A stretch of DNA of 64,000 nucleotides, from positions 2,170,001 to 2,234,000 of the forward strand of contig NZ_CP044532.1 in assembly GCF_026427775.1 (NCBI RefSeq), written 5' to 3'. Positions 8,718 to 17,559 of this stretch are shown here, one piece after another; positions within the stretch are counted from its first letter, which is position 1, and each line of letters opens with the position of its first letter. The DNA comes from Arthrobacter sp. CDRTa11. GTDB lineage: Bacteria; Actinomycetota; Actinomycetes; Actinomycetales; Micrococcaceae. The position numbers were made by a program, and so were the translations under genes. The notes below the pieces were generated by a model that was given only the letters and a program-made list of their open reading frames with translations, had not been told where the DNA came from and did not search any database.

Positions 8718-10223
8718 GTGACTGAAATCAACGAGCTCCAGGTGATCCCGCACTGGATCGGAGGCGCCGAGTCGCCCTTGGCAGGGGACCGTACCGCCCC
8801 CGTCTTCGATCCCGCACGTGGCATCGAGACCAAGCGCGTGGCACTGGCCAACGGCAGTGACATCGAGTCCGCCATCTCCTCGGCGCACAAAGCCTTCCCG
8901 GCCTGGCGGGACATGTCCATTACCAAGCGCCAGCAGATCCTCTTCCGCTTCCGCGAACTGCTCAACGAGCGCAAGGGCGAACTTGCGCAGATCATTACCG
9001 CCGAACACGGCAAGGTAGTCTCCGACGCACTGGGCGAAATCACGCGCGGCCAGGAGGTTGTGGAACTGGCTACCGGCTTCCCGCACCTGATCAAGGGCGA
9101 ACACTCGGAGAACGTCTCCACCGGCGTGGACGTGTACTCCACCAAGTCACCGCTGGGCGTCGTCGGCATCATCAGCCCCTTCAACTTCCCGGCGATGGTT
9201 CCGCTGTGGTTCCTCCCGGTCGCCATCGCCGCCGGCAACACCGTGGTGCTCAAGCCCAGCGAAAAGGACCCCACAGCTGCTAACTGGCTGGCGGAACTAT
9301 TCACCGAGGCCGGCCTTCCGGACGGTGTCTTCAACGTCCTGCACGGAGACAAGGAAGCCGTGGACGGACTCCTCGAACACAAGGACGTCAAGGCCATCTC
9401 CTTCGTCGGCTCCACCCCGATCGCCCAGTACATCTACGAAACCGCAGCCCGGAACGGCAAGCGCGTCCAGGCCCTCGGCGGAGCCAAGAACCACATGCTG
9501 GTCCTGCCCGACGCCGACCTTGAACTCACAGCCGACGCTGCCATCAACGCCGGTTTCGGTTCCGCCGGTGAGCGCTGCATGGCCATCAGCGTCATCGTCG
9601 CCGTCGAACCCGTCGCGGATGAGCTGATCGAAAAAATTACTTCCCGGATGTCCACGCTGAAGATCGGCGACGGCCGCCGCAACTGCGACATGGGCCCACT
9701 GGTCACCAGGCAGCACCGCGACAAAGTGGCCTCCTACATCGACGTTGCCATCGAGGACGGCGCCAAGGTTGTGGTGGACGGCCGCGGCATCAACGTGGAC
9801 GGCGACGAAAACGGATTCTGGCTGGGCCCCACCTTGATCGACGACGTTCCGGTTACCTCCCGCGTCTACACCGAAGAGATCTTCGGGCCGGTCCTGTCCG
9901 TGGTCCGCGTGCGCAGCTACGAAGAAGGTGTGGACCTGATCAACTCCGGCGCGTTCGGCAACGGCACTGCGATCTTCACCAACGACGGCGGCGCAGCCCG
10001 CCGCTTCCAGAACGAGATCGAGGTGGGCATGGTGGGCATCAACGTGCCCATCCCCGTTCCGGTCGCCTACTACTCCTTCGGCGGATTCAAGGACTCCATC
10101 TTCGGCAGCTCCAAAGCCTACGGCCTGCAGGGCTTCCAGTTCTTCACACGGGAAAAGGCCATCACCTCCCGCTGGCTCGATCCCAGCCACGGCGGCATCA
10201 ATCTGGGCTTCCCCCAGAACTAA
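8718..10223 (+). CDS. mmsA: Methylmalonate/malonate semialdehyde dehydrogenase (CoA-acylating)
   Basis: A 501-residue CoA-acylating aldehyde dehydrogenase. The start is set at GTG 8718 (MTEINELQV), preceded by a purine-rich AGAAAAGAGA; the frame is open to 8679 but that extension lacks family character. ISPFNFPAMVP and the MMSDH-type LGGAKNHMLV replace the usual E-L-G-G loop; the catalytic Cys is in GERCMA, about two-thirds of the first 450 residues along; EIFGPVLSVVR follows. The family converts malonate or methylmalonate semialdehyde to acetyl- or propionyl-CoA with NAD+ and CoA. Here it is separated from an aminotransferase by a PucR regulator, which suggests beta-alanine (or another beta-amino acid) catabolism. 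A strong terminator follows at 10267. Confidence 0.9.
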   Translation: MTEINELQVIPHWIGGAESPLAGDRTAPVFDPARGIETKRVALANGSDIESAISSAHKAFPAWRDMSITKRQQILFRFRELLNERKGELAQIITAEHGKVVSDALGEITRGQEVVELATGFPHLIKGEHSENVSTGVDVYSTKSPLGVVGIISPFNFPAMVPLWFLPVAIAAGNTVVLKPSEKDPTAANWLAELFTEAGLPDGVFNVLHGDKEAVDGLLEHKDVKAISFVGSTPIAQYIYETAARNGKRVQALGGAKNHMLVLPDADLELTADAAINAGFGSAGERCMAISVIVAVEPVADELIEKITSRMSTLKIGDGRRNCDMGPLVTRQHRDKVASYIDVAIEDGAKVVVDGRGINVDGDENGFWLGPTLIDDVPVTSRVYTEEIFGPVLSVVRVRSYEEGVDLINSGAFGNGTAIFTNDGGAARRFQNEIEVGMVGINVPIPVPVAYYSFGGFKDSIFGSSKAYGLQGFQFFTREKAITSRWLDPSHGGINLGFPQN

Positions 10224-10266
10224 GGGGAAAAAGCTATACGGGACCCGGCTCAGGTCCCCTGACAGC

Positions 10267-10305
10267 AAGGGCCTCCGGCGCATCCCTCGCGCGCCGGAGG
10301 CCCTT
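10267..10305 (+). terminator. Bidirectional intrinsic terminator between mmsA and pucR-type gene
   Basis: Perfect 15-bp stem 10267-10281 with 10291-10305, 9-nt loop, GC-rich top and AA/TT base, followed by TCTGCT. It sits between two convergent genes and can serve both. Confidence 0.85.
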
Positions 10306-10315
10306 CTGCTCAACG

Positions 10316-11908
10316 TCAGCGGCGACCTGCGTCGTTTTCCAGGAATTGCATAGCTGCGAACAGCTCCAGCCGGTCGCGCATCCCGTCCAGATTCAGCCCA
10401 AGGATCCGCCCCGCGGCGTCAATCCGGTTTCGAAGTGTATGCCGGTGCACCCCCAGACGGCGGGCAGACTTGTCCCACACGCAGTCGTTGGTGAGCCATT
10501 CGCGGACCGTTTCAAGCAGTTGTGTGTGCTCTGCAGCGTCGTGGGCGAGCAGCGGCTGCAATAAACCCCGCGCCACAGGGCCTGCCTCTTCCTCCCGCAG
10601 GAGGCCCAGCATGCCGCCTTCTGACAACTCAGAAAAGTTGACCACGGCGCGTCTAAGCTCTTGGGCACGCCCGGCGGCGCGGGTGGCTTCTTCAAATGCA
10701 TCGGGCAGGGCGTTCATCACCGTTTCCGAGGACACGCCGGCCACCGCCCCGTGGCGCTCCAGCAGTTCCAGAACCCTGCCCTGATGCGCCTGTCCCGCGA
10801 GGATCACCAGCAGCTCCCCGCGGAGCGCGTAAAAAACCGCACCGCGGTAGTCGTCAGCCAGGAGCTCCAACGCTTCAAGCAGGTTAGGTGCCGGACTTTC
10901 CTGCCGCGATGCCGTCACCAGCAGGGGATCCCTTGGGAGCTGACCCCAGACCTGCCCCGCCGTTCTGGTTGCAACGTCGGTGCTGCCGGCAAGCAGCTGT
11001 TCGAAGACGCCCGCGCGAAGATGACGGCGGGCGGTATCGAGGGTGCGCGCCTGCTCAAGTGCCAGACTGGCCAAACCGATCACGCTGTTGACGATGTCCG
11101 CCCTGGCCGGGTCCAGAGGCTCGATGGCGCCCAGGACCAGGGCGCCGCGAAGGCTTCCCTTACGCCCCAAGGTCTGCAGCGTCACCGACTGGCCCTCAAT
11201 TTCCAGATGCGAGGCAGAACGGGTGCCAAGATCCAGGGCGCTGCGCACCCGTTGGGTAACTTCACCGGCGATGTCCGAGGGGACGGGCCGGTTCCGGGGC
11301 ATGCGGACGTAATTTCCCGCTGCATCGTACAAGGCCACCCAGCTGTGGAGTTGCCGCTCCAGCTCGCCAAGGATCGATGTCAGCCCGTCCGGCCGGAGAG
11401 CCGCGCGGGAAATGGCCCGCTGCGCCTGCAGCGACCACTCGGCCCTGGCATGTTCTTCCCGCGCCAGGTAGTCCGCCACCATCCTGATGATCGCGATGAA
11501 CGGCGTGCGGTCCGGGACCTCAAGCAACGGCAGGCCATGGTTCCGGCACGCTTCTTCCAGCCCCGGCGGCAAGGTCCCGTGGATCACCTGTGTCGCGAAG
11601 CCCAGGCCGGCGATGCCGTGATCCACCAGCCTCCGGACATACTCCTCATACCCCCGGCGATTCTGGACCTCCGGTGACTGATGCCCCGTAGTCCCCGGCG
11701 TCGTCGTAACTGCTGGCGGTCCGACCGCGAACTGGGTGCCGTCGGTCAACAGCAGCTGTCCCCGGTCAAGAAAAGGAGTGGGGTCCTCAAGGTCTGAACT
11801 GTGCACCCAGCTGATGGGTACTTCAAGCCTGGGGGAACCCAACTCGGGAACCACGAGCCGAAGCTTGAGTGCCCGGCTGCGGAGGAGGACATTGAGGCTT
11901 GGCGGCAT
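10316..11908 (-). CDS. PucR-family transcriptional regulator
   Basis: A 530-residue regulator. The N-terminal PucR domain is clear (residues about 15-150: LGSPRLEVPISWVHSSDLEDPTPFL, then GQLLLTDG and HGIAGLGFATQ). A middle CdaR-like region follows, and the C-terminus has the PucR-type helix-turn-helix (LLETVREWLTND near residue 455, then RLGVHRHTLRNRI near 480). The frame opens at a GTG nine bases upstream, but that GTG lies inside the GGAAGGTG ribosome site, so ATG 11908 is preferred. Such proteins activate catabolic genes for purines, amides or amino compounds. It is divergent from the aminotransferase and convergent with mmsA, so it is the probable local regulator of both. Confidence 0.88.
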   Translation of the reverse strand: MPPSLNVLLRSRALKLRLVVPELGSPRLEVPISWVHSSDLEDPTPFLDRGQLLLTDGTQFAVGPPAVTTTPGTTGHQSPEVQNRRGYEEYVRRLVDHGIAGLGFATQVIHGTLPPGLEEACRNHGLPLLEVPDRTPFIAIIRMVADYLAREEHARAEWSLQAQRAISRAALRPDGLTSILGELERQLHSWVALYDAAGNYVRMPRNRPVPSDIAGEVTQRVRSALDLGTRSASHLEIEGQSVTLQTLGRKGSLRGALVLGAIEPLDPARADIVNSVIGLASLALEQARTLDTARRHLRAGVFEQLLAGSTDVATRTAGQVWGQLPRDPLLVTASRQESPAPNLLEALELLADDYRGAVFYALRGELLVILAGQAHQGRVLELLERHGAVAGVSSETVMNALPDAFEEATRAAGRAQELRRAVVNFSELSEGGMLGLLREEEAGPVARGLLQPLLAHDAAEHTQLLETVREWLTNDCVWDKSARRLGVHRHTLRNRIDAAGRILGLNLDGMRDRLELFAAMQFLENDAGRR

Positions 11909-11954
11909 GGCCGGCACCTTCCGATGTGAAAACGTCGAACTCTATAGAGCTGAT

Positions 11955-11970
11955 TGTACAAACGTATACA
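11955..11970. promoter_or_regulatory. Near-palindrome in the pucR/aminotransferase intergenic region
   Basis: TGTACA, four bases, TATACA: an inverted repeat with one mismatch per arm pair, placed between the divergent regulator and aminotransferase starts. It is a candidate operator for the PucR-type protein. No experimental or comparative support is available here. Confidence 0.4.
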
Positions 11971-12035
11971 GCGGCAGGGGGTGCTGGCAGCGGATGATGA
12001 ACTAACTCCGAATCCACCTACCGAGAGGAACCGCC

Positions 12036-13397
12036 ATGGTCGCCAGCCCGGCAACCCTGCCCGCAGCAGACACTGATGCCGCAGCCACCAACGCAGCCCT
12101 CCGCAATGCCGAGGTCGTTGCCCTGGACCGGGCGAACGTCTTCCATTCCTGGTCTGCCCAGAAGGCACTGAAGCCGATGGCCATTGCCGGCGGTTCCGGC
12201 AGCAAGGTGTGGGATCACGACGGCAACACCTTCCTGGACTTCTCCAGCCAACTGGTCAACACCAACATCGGTCACCAGCACCCGAAGGTCATCGCAGCCA
12301 TCGCCCGCCAGGCAACACGCCTGGCTACCGTGGCGCCCGCTGCCGCCAACCACGTCCGGTCCACGGCCGCTGCGAAGATCCTTTCCCACGCGCCGTCCAC
12401 CATGGAGAAGGTGTTTTTCACCAACGGCGGCGCGGACGCCAATGAGAACGCCATCCGCATGGCCCGCCTTCACACCGGCCGGGACAAGGTCCTCTCCCGC
12501 TACCGCTCCTACCACGGCAACACCGGCTCTGCCATTGCTGCCACCGGTGACTGGCGCCGAATCCCCAACGAGTACTCCCGCGGCCACATCCACGTGTTCG
12601 GCCCCTACCTCTACCGCTCCGAGTTCTGGGCCGAGACACCCGAGCAAGAGACCGAACGTGCGTTGCACCACCTTCGCCGTGTGATCCAGGCCGAAGGACC
12701 CCAATCCGTCGCCGCGCTCCTGCTCGAAACCGTACCCGGCACGGCCGGTATCCTGGTCCCCACCCCTGGCTACCTCGAAGGAGTCAGGGCGCTGTGTGAC
12801 GAATACGGCATCATCATGATCCTTGACGAGGTCATGGCAGGGTTCGGCCGCACGGGCGACTGGTTCGCCTTTGACGCCTACAACGTGACGCCGGACCTGA
12901 TCACCTTCGCCAAAGGCGTCAACTCCGGCTACATCCCCGTCGGCGGCGTCATTATTTCAGGGGAGATTGCGGCTACGTTTGACGAGCGCGTCTTCCCGGG
13001 CGGTCTGACCTACTCCGGACACCCGATCGCGGCAGCCTCCATCGTCGCCTCCATCGAGGCCTTCGAAGAAGAGGACATCGTTGGGAACGCAGCACGCATC
13101 GGCCGGGACCACCTCGAACCGGGCCTGAACGCCTTGGCCGAAAAGCACAGCGTCATCGGCGAAGTCCGTGGCCGCGGAGTGTTCTGGGCGCTGGAACTCG
13201 TCAACGACCGAACCAGTCGCACCCCCGTCAGCGCCAACTACATGGGCCGCCTCAAGGCCGAACTGCTTCGCCTCAACCTGCTGCCGTTCATTGCCGACAA
13301 CCGCCTCCACGTCGTTCCGCCCGCCGTCGTCACCGCTAAAGAAGTGGCCCAGGCACTGGCCATCTACGATCAGGCGCTCAGCGCTGTGGGTAGCTGA
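12036..13397 (+). CDS. Class III omega-amino acid--pyruvate aminotransferase
   Basis: A 453-residue PLP enzyme of aminotransferase class III. Family marks are the WDHDGNTFLDFSSQL N-domain, FFTNGGADANENAIRMAR, YRSYHGNTGSA, the PLP-Asp block MILDEVMAGFGRTG and the Schiff-base Lys in ITFAKGVNSGY near residue 293. Close relatives transaminate beta-alanine, taurine or other omega-amino acids with pyruvate. GAGAGGA six bases before the ATG supports the start. With mmsA it would form a two-step route: beta-alanine to malonate semialdehyde to acetyl-CoA; taurine or 3-aminoisobutyrate remain possible. It is divergent from the PucR gene. Confidence 0.87.
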   Translation: MVASPATLPAADTDAAATNAALRNAEVVALDRANVFHSWSAQKALKPMAIAGGSGSKVWDHDGNTFLDFSSQLVNTNIGHQHPKVIAAIARQATRLATVAPAAANHVRSTAAAKILSHAPSTMEKVFFTNGGADANENAIRMARLHTGRDKVLSRYRSYHGNTGSAIAATGDWRRIPNEYSRGHIHVFGPYLYRSEFWAETPEQETERALHHLRRVIQAEGPQSVAALLLETVPGTAGILVPTPGYLEGVRALCDEYGIIMILDEVMAGFGRTGDWFAFDAYNVTPDLITFAKGVNSGYIPVGGVIISGEIAATFDERVFPGGLTYSGHPIAAASIVASIEAFEEEDIVGNAARIGRDHLEPGLNALAEKHSVIGEVRGRGVFWALELVNDRTSRTPVSANYMGRLKAELLRLNLLPFIADNRLHVVPPAVVTAKEVAQALAIYDQALSAVGS

Positions 13398-13409
13398 CAG
13401 AAACCGAGC

Positions 13410-13625
13410 ATGCTGGTCGACGCAGTGTTTACCGCTTGCCCCTCCGCAGCCCCAGGGACGCAGCTCGACGTCGACGCCAAGCGCATTACCGTAATTGGCA
13501 AGGGAACCGCTGACCCTCTCTACCCCAACCCGGCTTCTGATGCCCAAGCGGCTGCCAATCGACGCGTAGTTTCGTTATTCATTCCGAAGCCTGGTGGCTT
13601 TGGAATCCGTGGGAAAAATGGATGA
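13410..13625 (+). pseudogene. Remnant resembling the C-terminus of an OmpA-type peptidoglycan-binding domain
   Basis: One frame reads DAKRITVIGKGTADPLYPNPASD, then AAANRRVVSLFI. This matches the end of OmpA/MotB C-terminal domains (RITV.GKG...P...N......NRRV), but the first two-thirds of such a domain is missing and no proper start is seen. It follows the aminotransferase by 13 bp. I regard it as a gene fragment; the resemblance is short. Confidence 0.4.
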
Positions 13626-13690
13626 AATATGGCCCCGACGGCCGGGGTTCCATAGACAAGAACGCAAGCTACGTAGAACCCGCGGTAACG

Positions 13691-13724
13691 AGAAGGGAGA
13701 CCACCATGTGGTGGTCTCCCTTCT
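13691..13724 (+). terminator. Perfect 34-bp palindrome, likely terminator
   Basis: Sixteen base pairs (13691-13706 with 13709-13724) around a 2-nt centre, followed by TGCGTTT. It can form a strong hairpin on either strand. It marks the right edge of the aminotransferase/OmpA-remnant segment; the 250 bases between it and the next gene hold nothing else I recognise. Confidence 0.7.
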
Positions 13725-13977
13725 TGCGTTTATTCGGTTGCATGATCGTTAACCTCTTGGCGGGGAGAATCGAGTACCGGGTACTCGTGCGCTTCAACCC
13801 GCAGTCACCTGTACTGGTATCTGTACGAAAGCGCTGCCCGCATGCCGCTGCGAAGATCAAGTAATCAAGTGGATGGGGGAATCGAATATGAAGCAGTATC
13901 GCCCATCTCAGAGGCCTTGCTGCGGCCCCTACGCATCGGTCTGCAGTGACAAGACAACTTGAAGGAGAACGGTCAGT

Positions 13978-14451
13978 ATGACCCCTCGCGAAGCGCAAGC
14001 CCCGGGCTTCCGGGGCGGAGAGCCCGCGTACGAGCCGACACCGTACGAAACTGGAGAGCGGTTGAAGCCACGCCCATGGCCTATTGGCCCGAGGGAGAGC
14101 TACGGGAAAGTGGACTTTGATGACAGCGAAGGAAAGGTCGTCCTCACCGTCTACGTACAGCGCGAACCCGAAGACGATTACGTCCTGCACGTCGAGCACC
14201 TAGCCGTGCCGCTGCGGGTGGCTGGAACGCTCCTTCGCCTGAGCCCGGCGCCTCACGTTGATAGGGACGCCGCGGACTTCCGCCGGATCACCGCTGCCCG
14301 GACGGCTGCCGCGAAGGCCCAGGCCGAGCTCGACGCCGCAGTCAGCGCAGCCCGCGCGAACGGAGACTCCTGGGACGTTATCGGTGCGGCCCTCGGCACG
14401 TCCGCTCGAACTGCGCGGGAGCGGTTCGGAAACACACCGGGACGATCGTGA
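13978..14451 (+). CDS. Hypothetical protein with C-terminal helix-turn-helix-like segment
   Basis: 157 residues. AAGGAG lies ten bases before the ATG. The N-terminal 40 residues are Pro/Gly-rich, then a beta-rich part (GKVVLTVYVQREPEDDYVL) and a long helix (TAARTAAAKAQAELDAAV). The last 30 residues, GDSWDVIGAALGTSARTARERFG, look like the short HTH found at the end of many actinobacterial hypothetical proteins. I cannot assign a function. It stands alone between a terminator hairpin and the decayed nuclease gene; a role in a plasmid or prophage-derived block is possible but unproven. Confidence 0.6.
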   Translation: MTPREAQAPGFRGGEPAYEPTPYETGERLKPRPWPIGPRESYGKVDFDDSEGKVVLTVYVQREPEDDYVLHVEHLAVPLRVAGTLLRLSPAPHVDRDAADFRRITAARTAAAKAQAELDAAVSAARANGDSWDVIGAALGTSARTARERFGNTPGRS

Positions 14452-14972
14452 GGTCGGCTGTCGGCGAGGTGACGCATGTGCAGGGCATGTACTCGCTCTC
14501 CACGTCCGCAAGTAGGAGACAGCCACAGATGGCGACAGATACGATGGCACCCGCCATCACGACCGGGGAAGGCGCGACGGAGGAAACCTTTCAGCAGAAG
14601 ACCGGGCTGAACATCGTCGATCCATGTGCGGACGCGGCACGAAGTCACGGCATGGCTGCGAACAACTCAGCCCGCCCATGGATGACCTCCGCTACACTAC
14701 GGCTCGGCCGAACACCACGAGAAGTTCGCTGAGTCTCTGAGAAAGACTGGCGCGAAAGAAACGCAGATTCGCGGCGCCTTGCCGCAGTCCGTAGCGAAGG
14801 AACGCGCCCCCAGCGCAGCAGTCACGAAGGGCAAGAGCGCCGCCAAGGCCACAAAGACCCGCACAGGGGCCGCAGTGGGCGTCGAAAGAGGTAAGGCGGT
14901 CCCGGCCGCTAATTCGACAGCGAAACGGGGCGGGGCGTCCCCAAGTCGGTGCCGATCGATAGGATCAAACCC
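14452..14972 (+). other. No recognisable gene; lysine/alanine-rich decayed reading frame
   Basis: A frame around 14705-14940 reads like a Lys/Ala-rich tail (GKSAAKATKTRTGAAVG) but has no start and is preceded by an in-frame stop. It may be the end of a lost basic protein. Nothing else is recognised in these 520 bases. Confidence 0.35.
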
Positions 14973-15992
14973 ATGACTGCCCGCGACCTCGACCTGCCTG
15001 CTGGCTACACCGACCTCCTTGGTGAGCTCAAGAACCGGGTGCGGGCTGCCCGCACCCAGGCAATCCGGACCGTTAGCACCCAGCTCATCGCACTCTGTAC
15101 TGGTCCATCGGCAAGACCATCCTGGAACGTCAGGCAGCTGAAGGATGGGGGAGTGGGGTCATAGGCAGGCTGGCCGAAGACCTGGGAGCGGAGTTCCCGG
15201 ATATGAAAGGCCTGTCACGGTCGAACCTGCAGTACATGCGCAGCTTCGCTGAGGCCTGGCCGGCACTCGACCTAAATGTCCCACAGCCTGTGGGACATGT
15301 GCCGTGGGGTCATATTCGCACCATTCTCGACAAACGGCTCGAGCCGCCAGCAAGGGATTGGTACGCCGCCGCCGCTGTCCAGCACGGCTGGTCCCGCAAC
15401 GTGCTCATGAACATGATCATGAACAACACCCTGGAGCGTACAGGGGCTGCGCCCTCGAACCTTGTCCAAAACCTCGTTGAACCAGACTCAGAGCTCGCCC
15501 AGCAGGTAGTCAAAGACCCCTACAACTTCGAATTCCCTCGGCCTTTCAGGCGAAGTCGCCGAACGCGACCTCGAAAACGCCCTCACCAGCAGAATCACGG
15601 AAACGCTCCGCGAACTCGGCCCAGGTTTCGCATTCGTTGGCCGTCAAGTGCACTTCGACGTCGACGGGGACGACTTCTACGTCGATTTGCTGTTCTTCCA
15701 CATCGAACAATCCCGCTACGTCGTCATTGAACTCAAAACCGGCAAGTTCCAGCCCGAATACGCAGGCAAACTCAATTTCTATGTTGCCCTCGTCGATGAC
15801 GTGCTCAGGCGCGACCACCACAACGAAACCATCGGCATCCTCATCTGCGGCACCAAAAACGACCGCAGCGTTGCGGTACAGCCTGGGACGCTCCACCTCA
15901 CCCATGGCCGTTGCCGCCTACACCTATGACAAACTCCCCCCGGCCGAGCAAGAGGCACTCCCCAACGATGCAATGGGGCGCTGCCCAAAACG
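14973..15992 (+). pseudogene. Frameshifted DUF1016/YhcG-type PDDEXK nuclease
   Basis: Pieces in three frames give a near-complete DUF1016 protein: an N-terminal DLDLPAGYTDLLGELKNRVRAAR from ATG 14973; after a shift near 15100, LSRSNLQYMRSFAEAWP, WGHIRTILDK and WYAAAAVQHGWSRNVL; after a second shift near 15530, the nuclease domain VHFDVDGDDFYVDLLFFH, YVVIELKTGKFQPEYAGKLNFY and ETIGILICGTKNDRS; after a third near 15880, PMAVAAYTYDKLP. The D...ExK catalytic pattern survives, but the protein cannot be made whole. Intact members are PD-(D/E)XK proteins often found with restriction or mobile loci. The IS256-type element lies just downstream and is not the cause of the frameshifts. Confidence 0.8.
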
Positions 15993-16113
15993 GGGGACAA
16001 TTCTTATAGGTTATCCACCGCCACTTGCTGCTAGGGAGCTACCCTATTGGCTCCCAATTTCCAGCCCTGAATAACCCGAATTGACCCCAGCTGGGGACTG
16101 CTCAAAGCCCTCG

Positions 16114-16121
16114 TCCGGGAG
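16114..16121. repeat. Left target-site duplication of the IS256-family element
   Basis: TCCGGGAG, identical to 17505-17512 on the far side of the element. Eight bases is the usual duplication length for IS256-type insertion. Confidence 0.85.
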
Positions 16122-17504
16122 GGGACTGTAAGAAAAACGGTGTGTGAGTGTCCGGCCTGATCCGAAAGGAGACGGCCGTGTCGGAGTCCACGACCGAGAT
16201 GACAGGGGTGATGATCGATCCTGTGACGGGAGAGATCATTGATCAGAGGGAGCTTGCGGAGCGGTTGCTCGCGCAGGCCAAGGAGCAGGGCGTGAGCCTG
16301 GTAGGCCCGGGCGGGCTGCTGAACCAGCTCACGAGGAATGTGCTGGAGACCGCGCTGGAAGCGGAACTTACCGAGCACCTCGGGCATGAGCATGGTCAGA
16401 CGCCGATCGCGGCCAACATGCGCAACGGCACCAGGTCGAAGACCGTGCTGACCGAGATCGGCCGGGTCGAGATTGAGGTGCCCAGGGATCGGGACGGCTC
16501 GTTCGAGCCGGTGATCGTGCCCAAACGGAAACGGCGGCTGGACGGGATCGATCAGATCGTGCTCTCGCTGTCCGCCCGGGGGCTGACCACCGGGGAAATC
16601 GCCGCGCACTTCGAGGAGGTCTACGGGGCCAAGGTCTCCAAAGACACCGTCAGCCGCATCACGGAGAAGGTCGCCGGGGAACTGGCCGAATGGTCGGCCC
16701 GACCTTTGGATCCGATCTATCCGGTGCTCTTCGTTGACGCTGTCGTGGTCAAGGTCCGTGACGGGCAGGTGCGCAACACCCCGTTCTATGTCGTCATGGG
16801 GGTTACCGTGAACGGGGAGCGGGAGATTCTGGGGATCTGGGCCGGCGACGGTGGCGAGGGTGCCCGGTTCCGGTTGCAGGTATTCTCCGAGCTGAAGAAC
16901 CGGGGTGTGGAGGATGTGTTGATCGCTGTCTGCGATGGGCTCAAGGGCCTGCCGGAGGCGATCACGACCACGTGGGAGCGAACGGTGGTGCAGCAGTGCG
17001 TTGTGCATCTGATCCGCAACAGCTTCCGCTACGCCGGACGCCAGCACCGTGACGGCATCGTCAAGGCGCTCAAGCCGGTCTACACGGCCCCGTCCGAGCA
17101 AGCGGCGAAGGACCGGTTCGCCGAGTTTACGGCCGAGTGGGGCCAGCGATATCCGGCCATCGTGCGGCTCTGGGAGTCCTCTTGGGCGGAATTCGTGCCG
17201 TTCCTCGAGTACGACGTGGAGATCAGACGGGTGATCTGCACAACGAACGCGATCGAGTCGATCAACGCCCGCTACCGGCGGGCCGTGAGGGCCCGCGGGC
17301 ACTTTCCAAACGAGGGCAGCTGCGCTGAAATGCCTGTATCTGGTCACCAGGTCTCTTGATCCGACCGGCGGCGGTCGGGCACGCTGGGTGATGAGGTGGA
17401 AGCCTGCGCTAAACGCGTTCGCGATTACCTTCGCCGATCGGTTCGAAAGAACCATTCACTAATGAAAACCGGCCGGACCCACACACCGTTTATCGGACAG
17501 TCCC
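16122..17504 (+). mobile_element. IS256-family insertion sequence, 1383 bp
   Basis: Left end (GGGACTGT...AAACGGTGTGTG) and the reverse complement of the right end agree over about 25 bases except for a five-base block, giving imperfect terminal inverted repeats. Perfect 8-bp direct repeats flank them, so both ends are exactly placed. Inside is one transposase gene with a frameshift near its 3' end. The identical target copies say the insertion is fairly recent. It sits between the decayed nuclease gene and the IS110 fragment, that is, in DNA already disrupted. Confidence 0.92.
16178..17462 (+). pseudogene. IS256-family (mutator-type) transposase, frameshifted near the C-terminus
   Basis: From GTG 16178 (AAAGGAG six bases upstream) the protein shows the mutator family: LETALEAELTEHLGH, GTRSKTV, IPRD-like EVPRDRDGSFEP, the first catalytic Asp in VLFVDAVVVKVRDG, the second in CDGLKGLPEAI and the Glu in TNAIESINARYR. 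After PNE near 17312 one extra G in GAGGGCA moves the frame, so translation ends early at 17359 with an unrelated tail. The genuine end (AAALKCLYLVTRSLDP, then WKPALNAFAITF) is intact in the next frame to 17462. A sequencing error or a very young mutation is possible. The transposase is probably inactive as written. Confidence 0.88.
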
Positions 17505-17512
17505 TCCGGGAG
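17505..17512. repeat. Right target-site duplication of the IS256-family element
   Basis: TCCGGGAG, exact copy of 16114-16121, immediately outside the right terminal repeat. Confidence 0.85.
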
Positions 17513-17559
17513 TGCCCGCACGAAGGCAGGGACCCACATAATACGAAAGTAGGGGTTGG

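Noticed and set aside
9297..10313. Long minus-strand ORF (338 codons) opposite mmsA
   Set aside because: Antisense shadow of a well-supported CoA-acylating dehydrogenase gene; composition (His/Val/Gly-rich) and lack of any family motif are typical of high-GC shadows.
10661..11677. Plus-strand ORF (338 codons) inside the PucR-type gene
   Set aside because: Opposite strand of a complete PucR protein with clear domains; no start signal or motif.
16031..17455. Minus-strand ORF (474 codons) through the IS256-type element
   Set aside because: Antisense of the transposase; Arg/His/Pro-rich and crosses both the IS end and flanking DNA.
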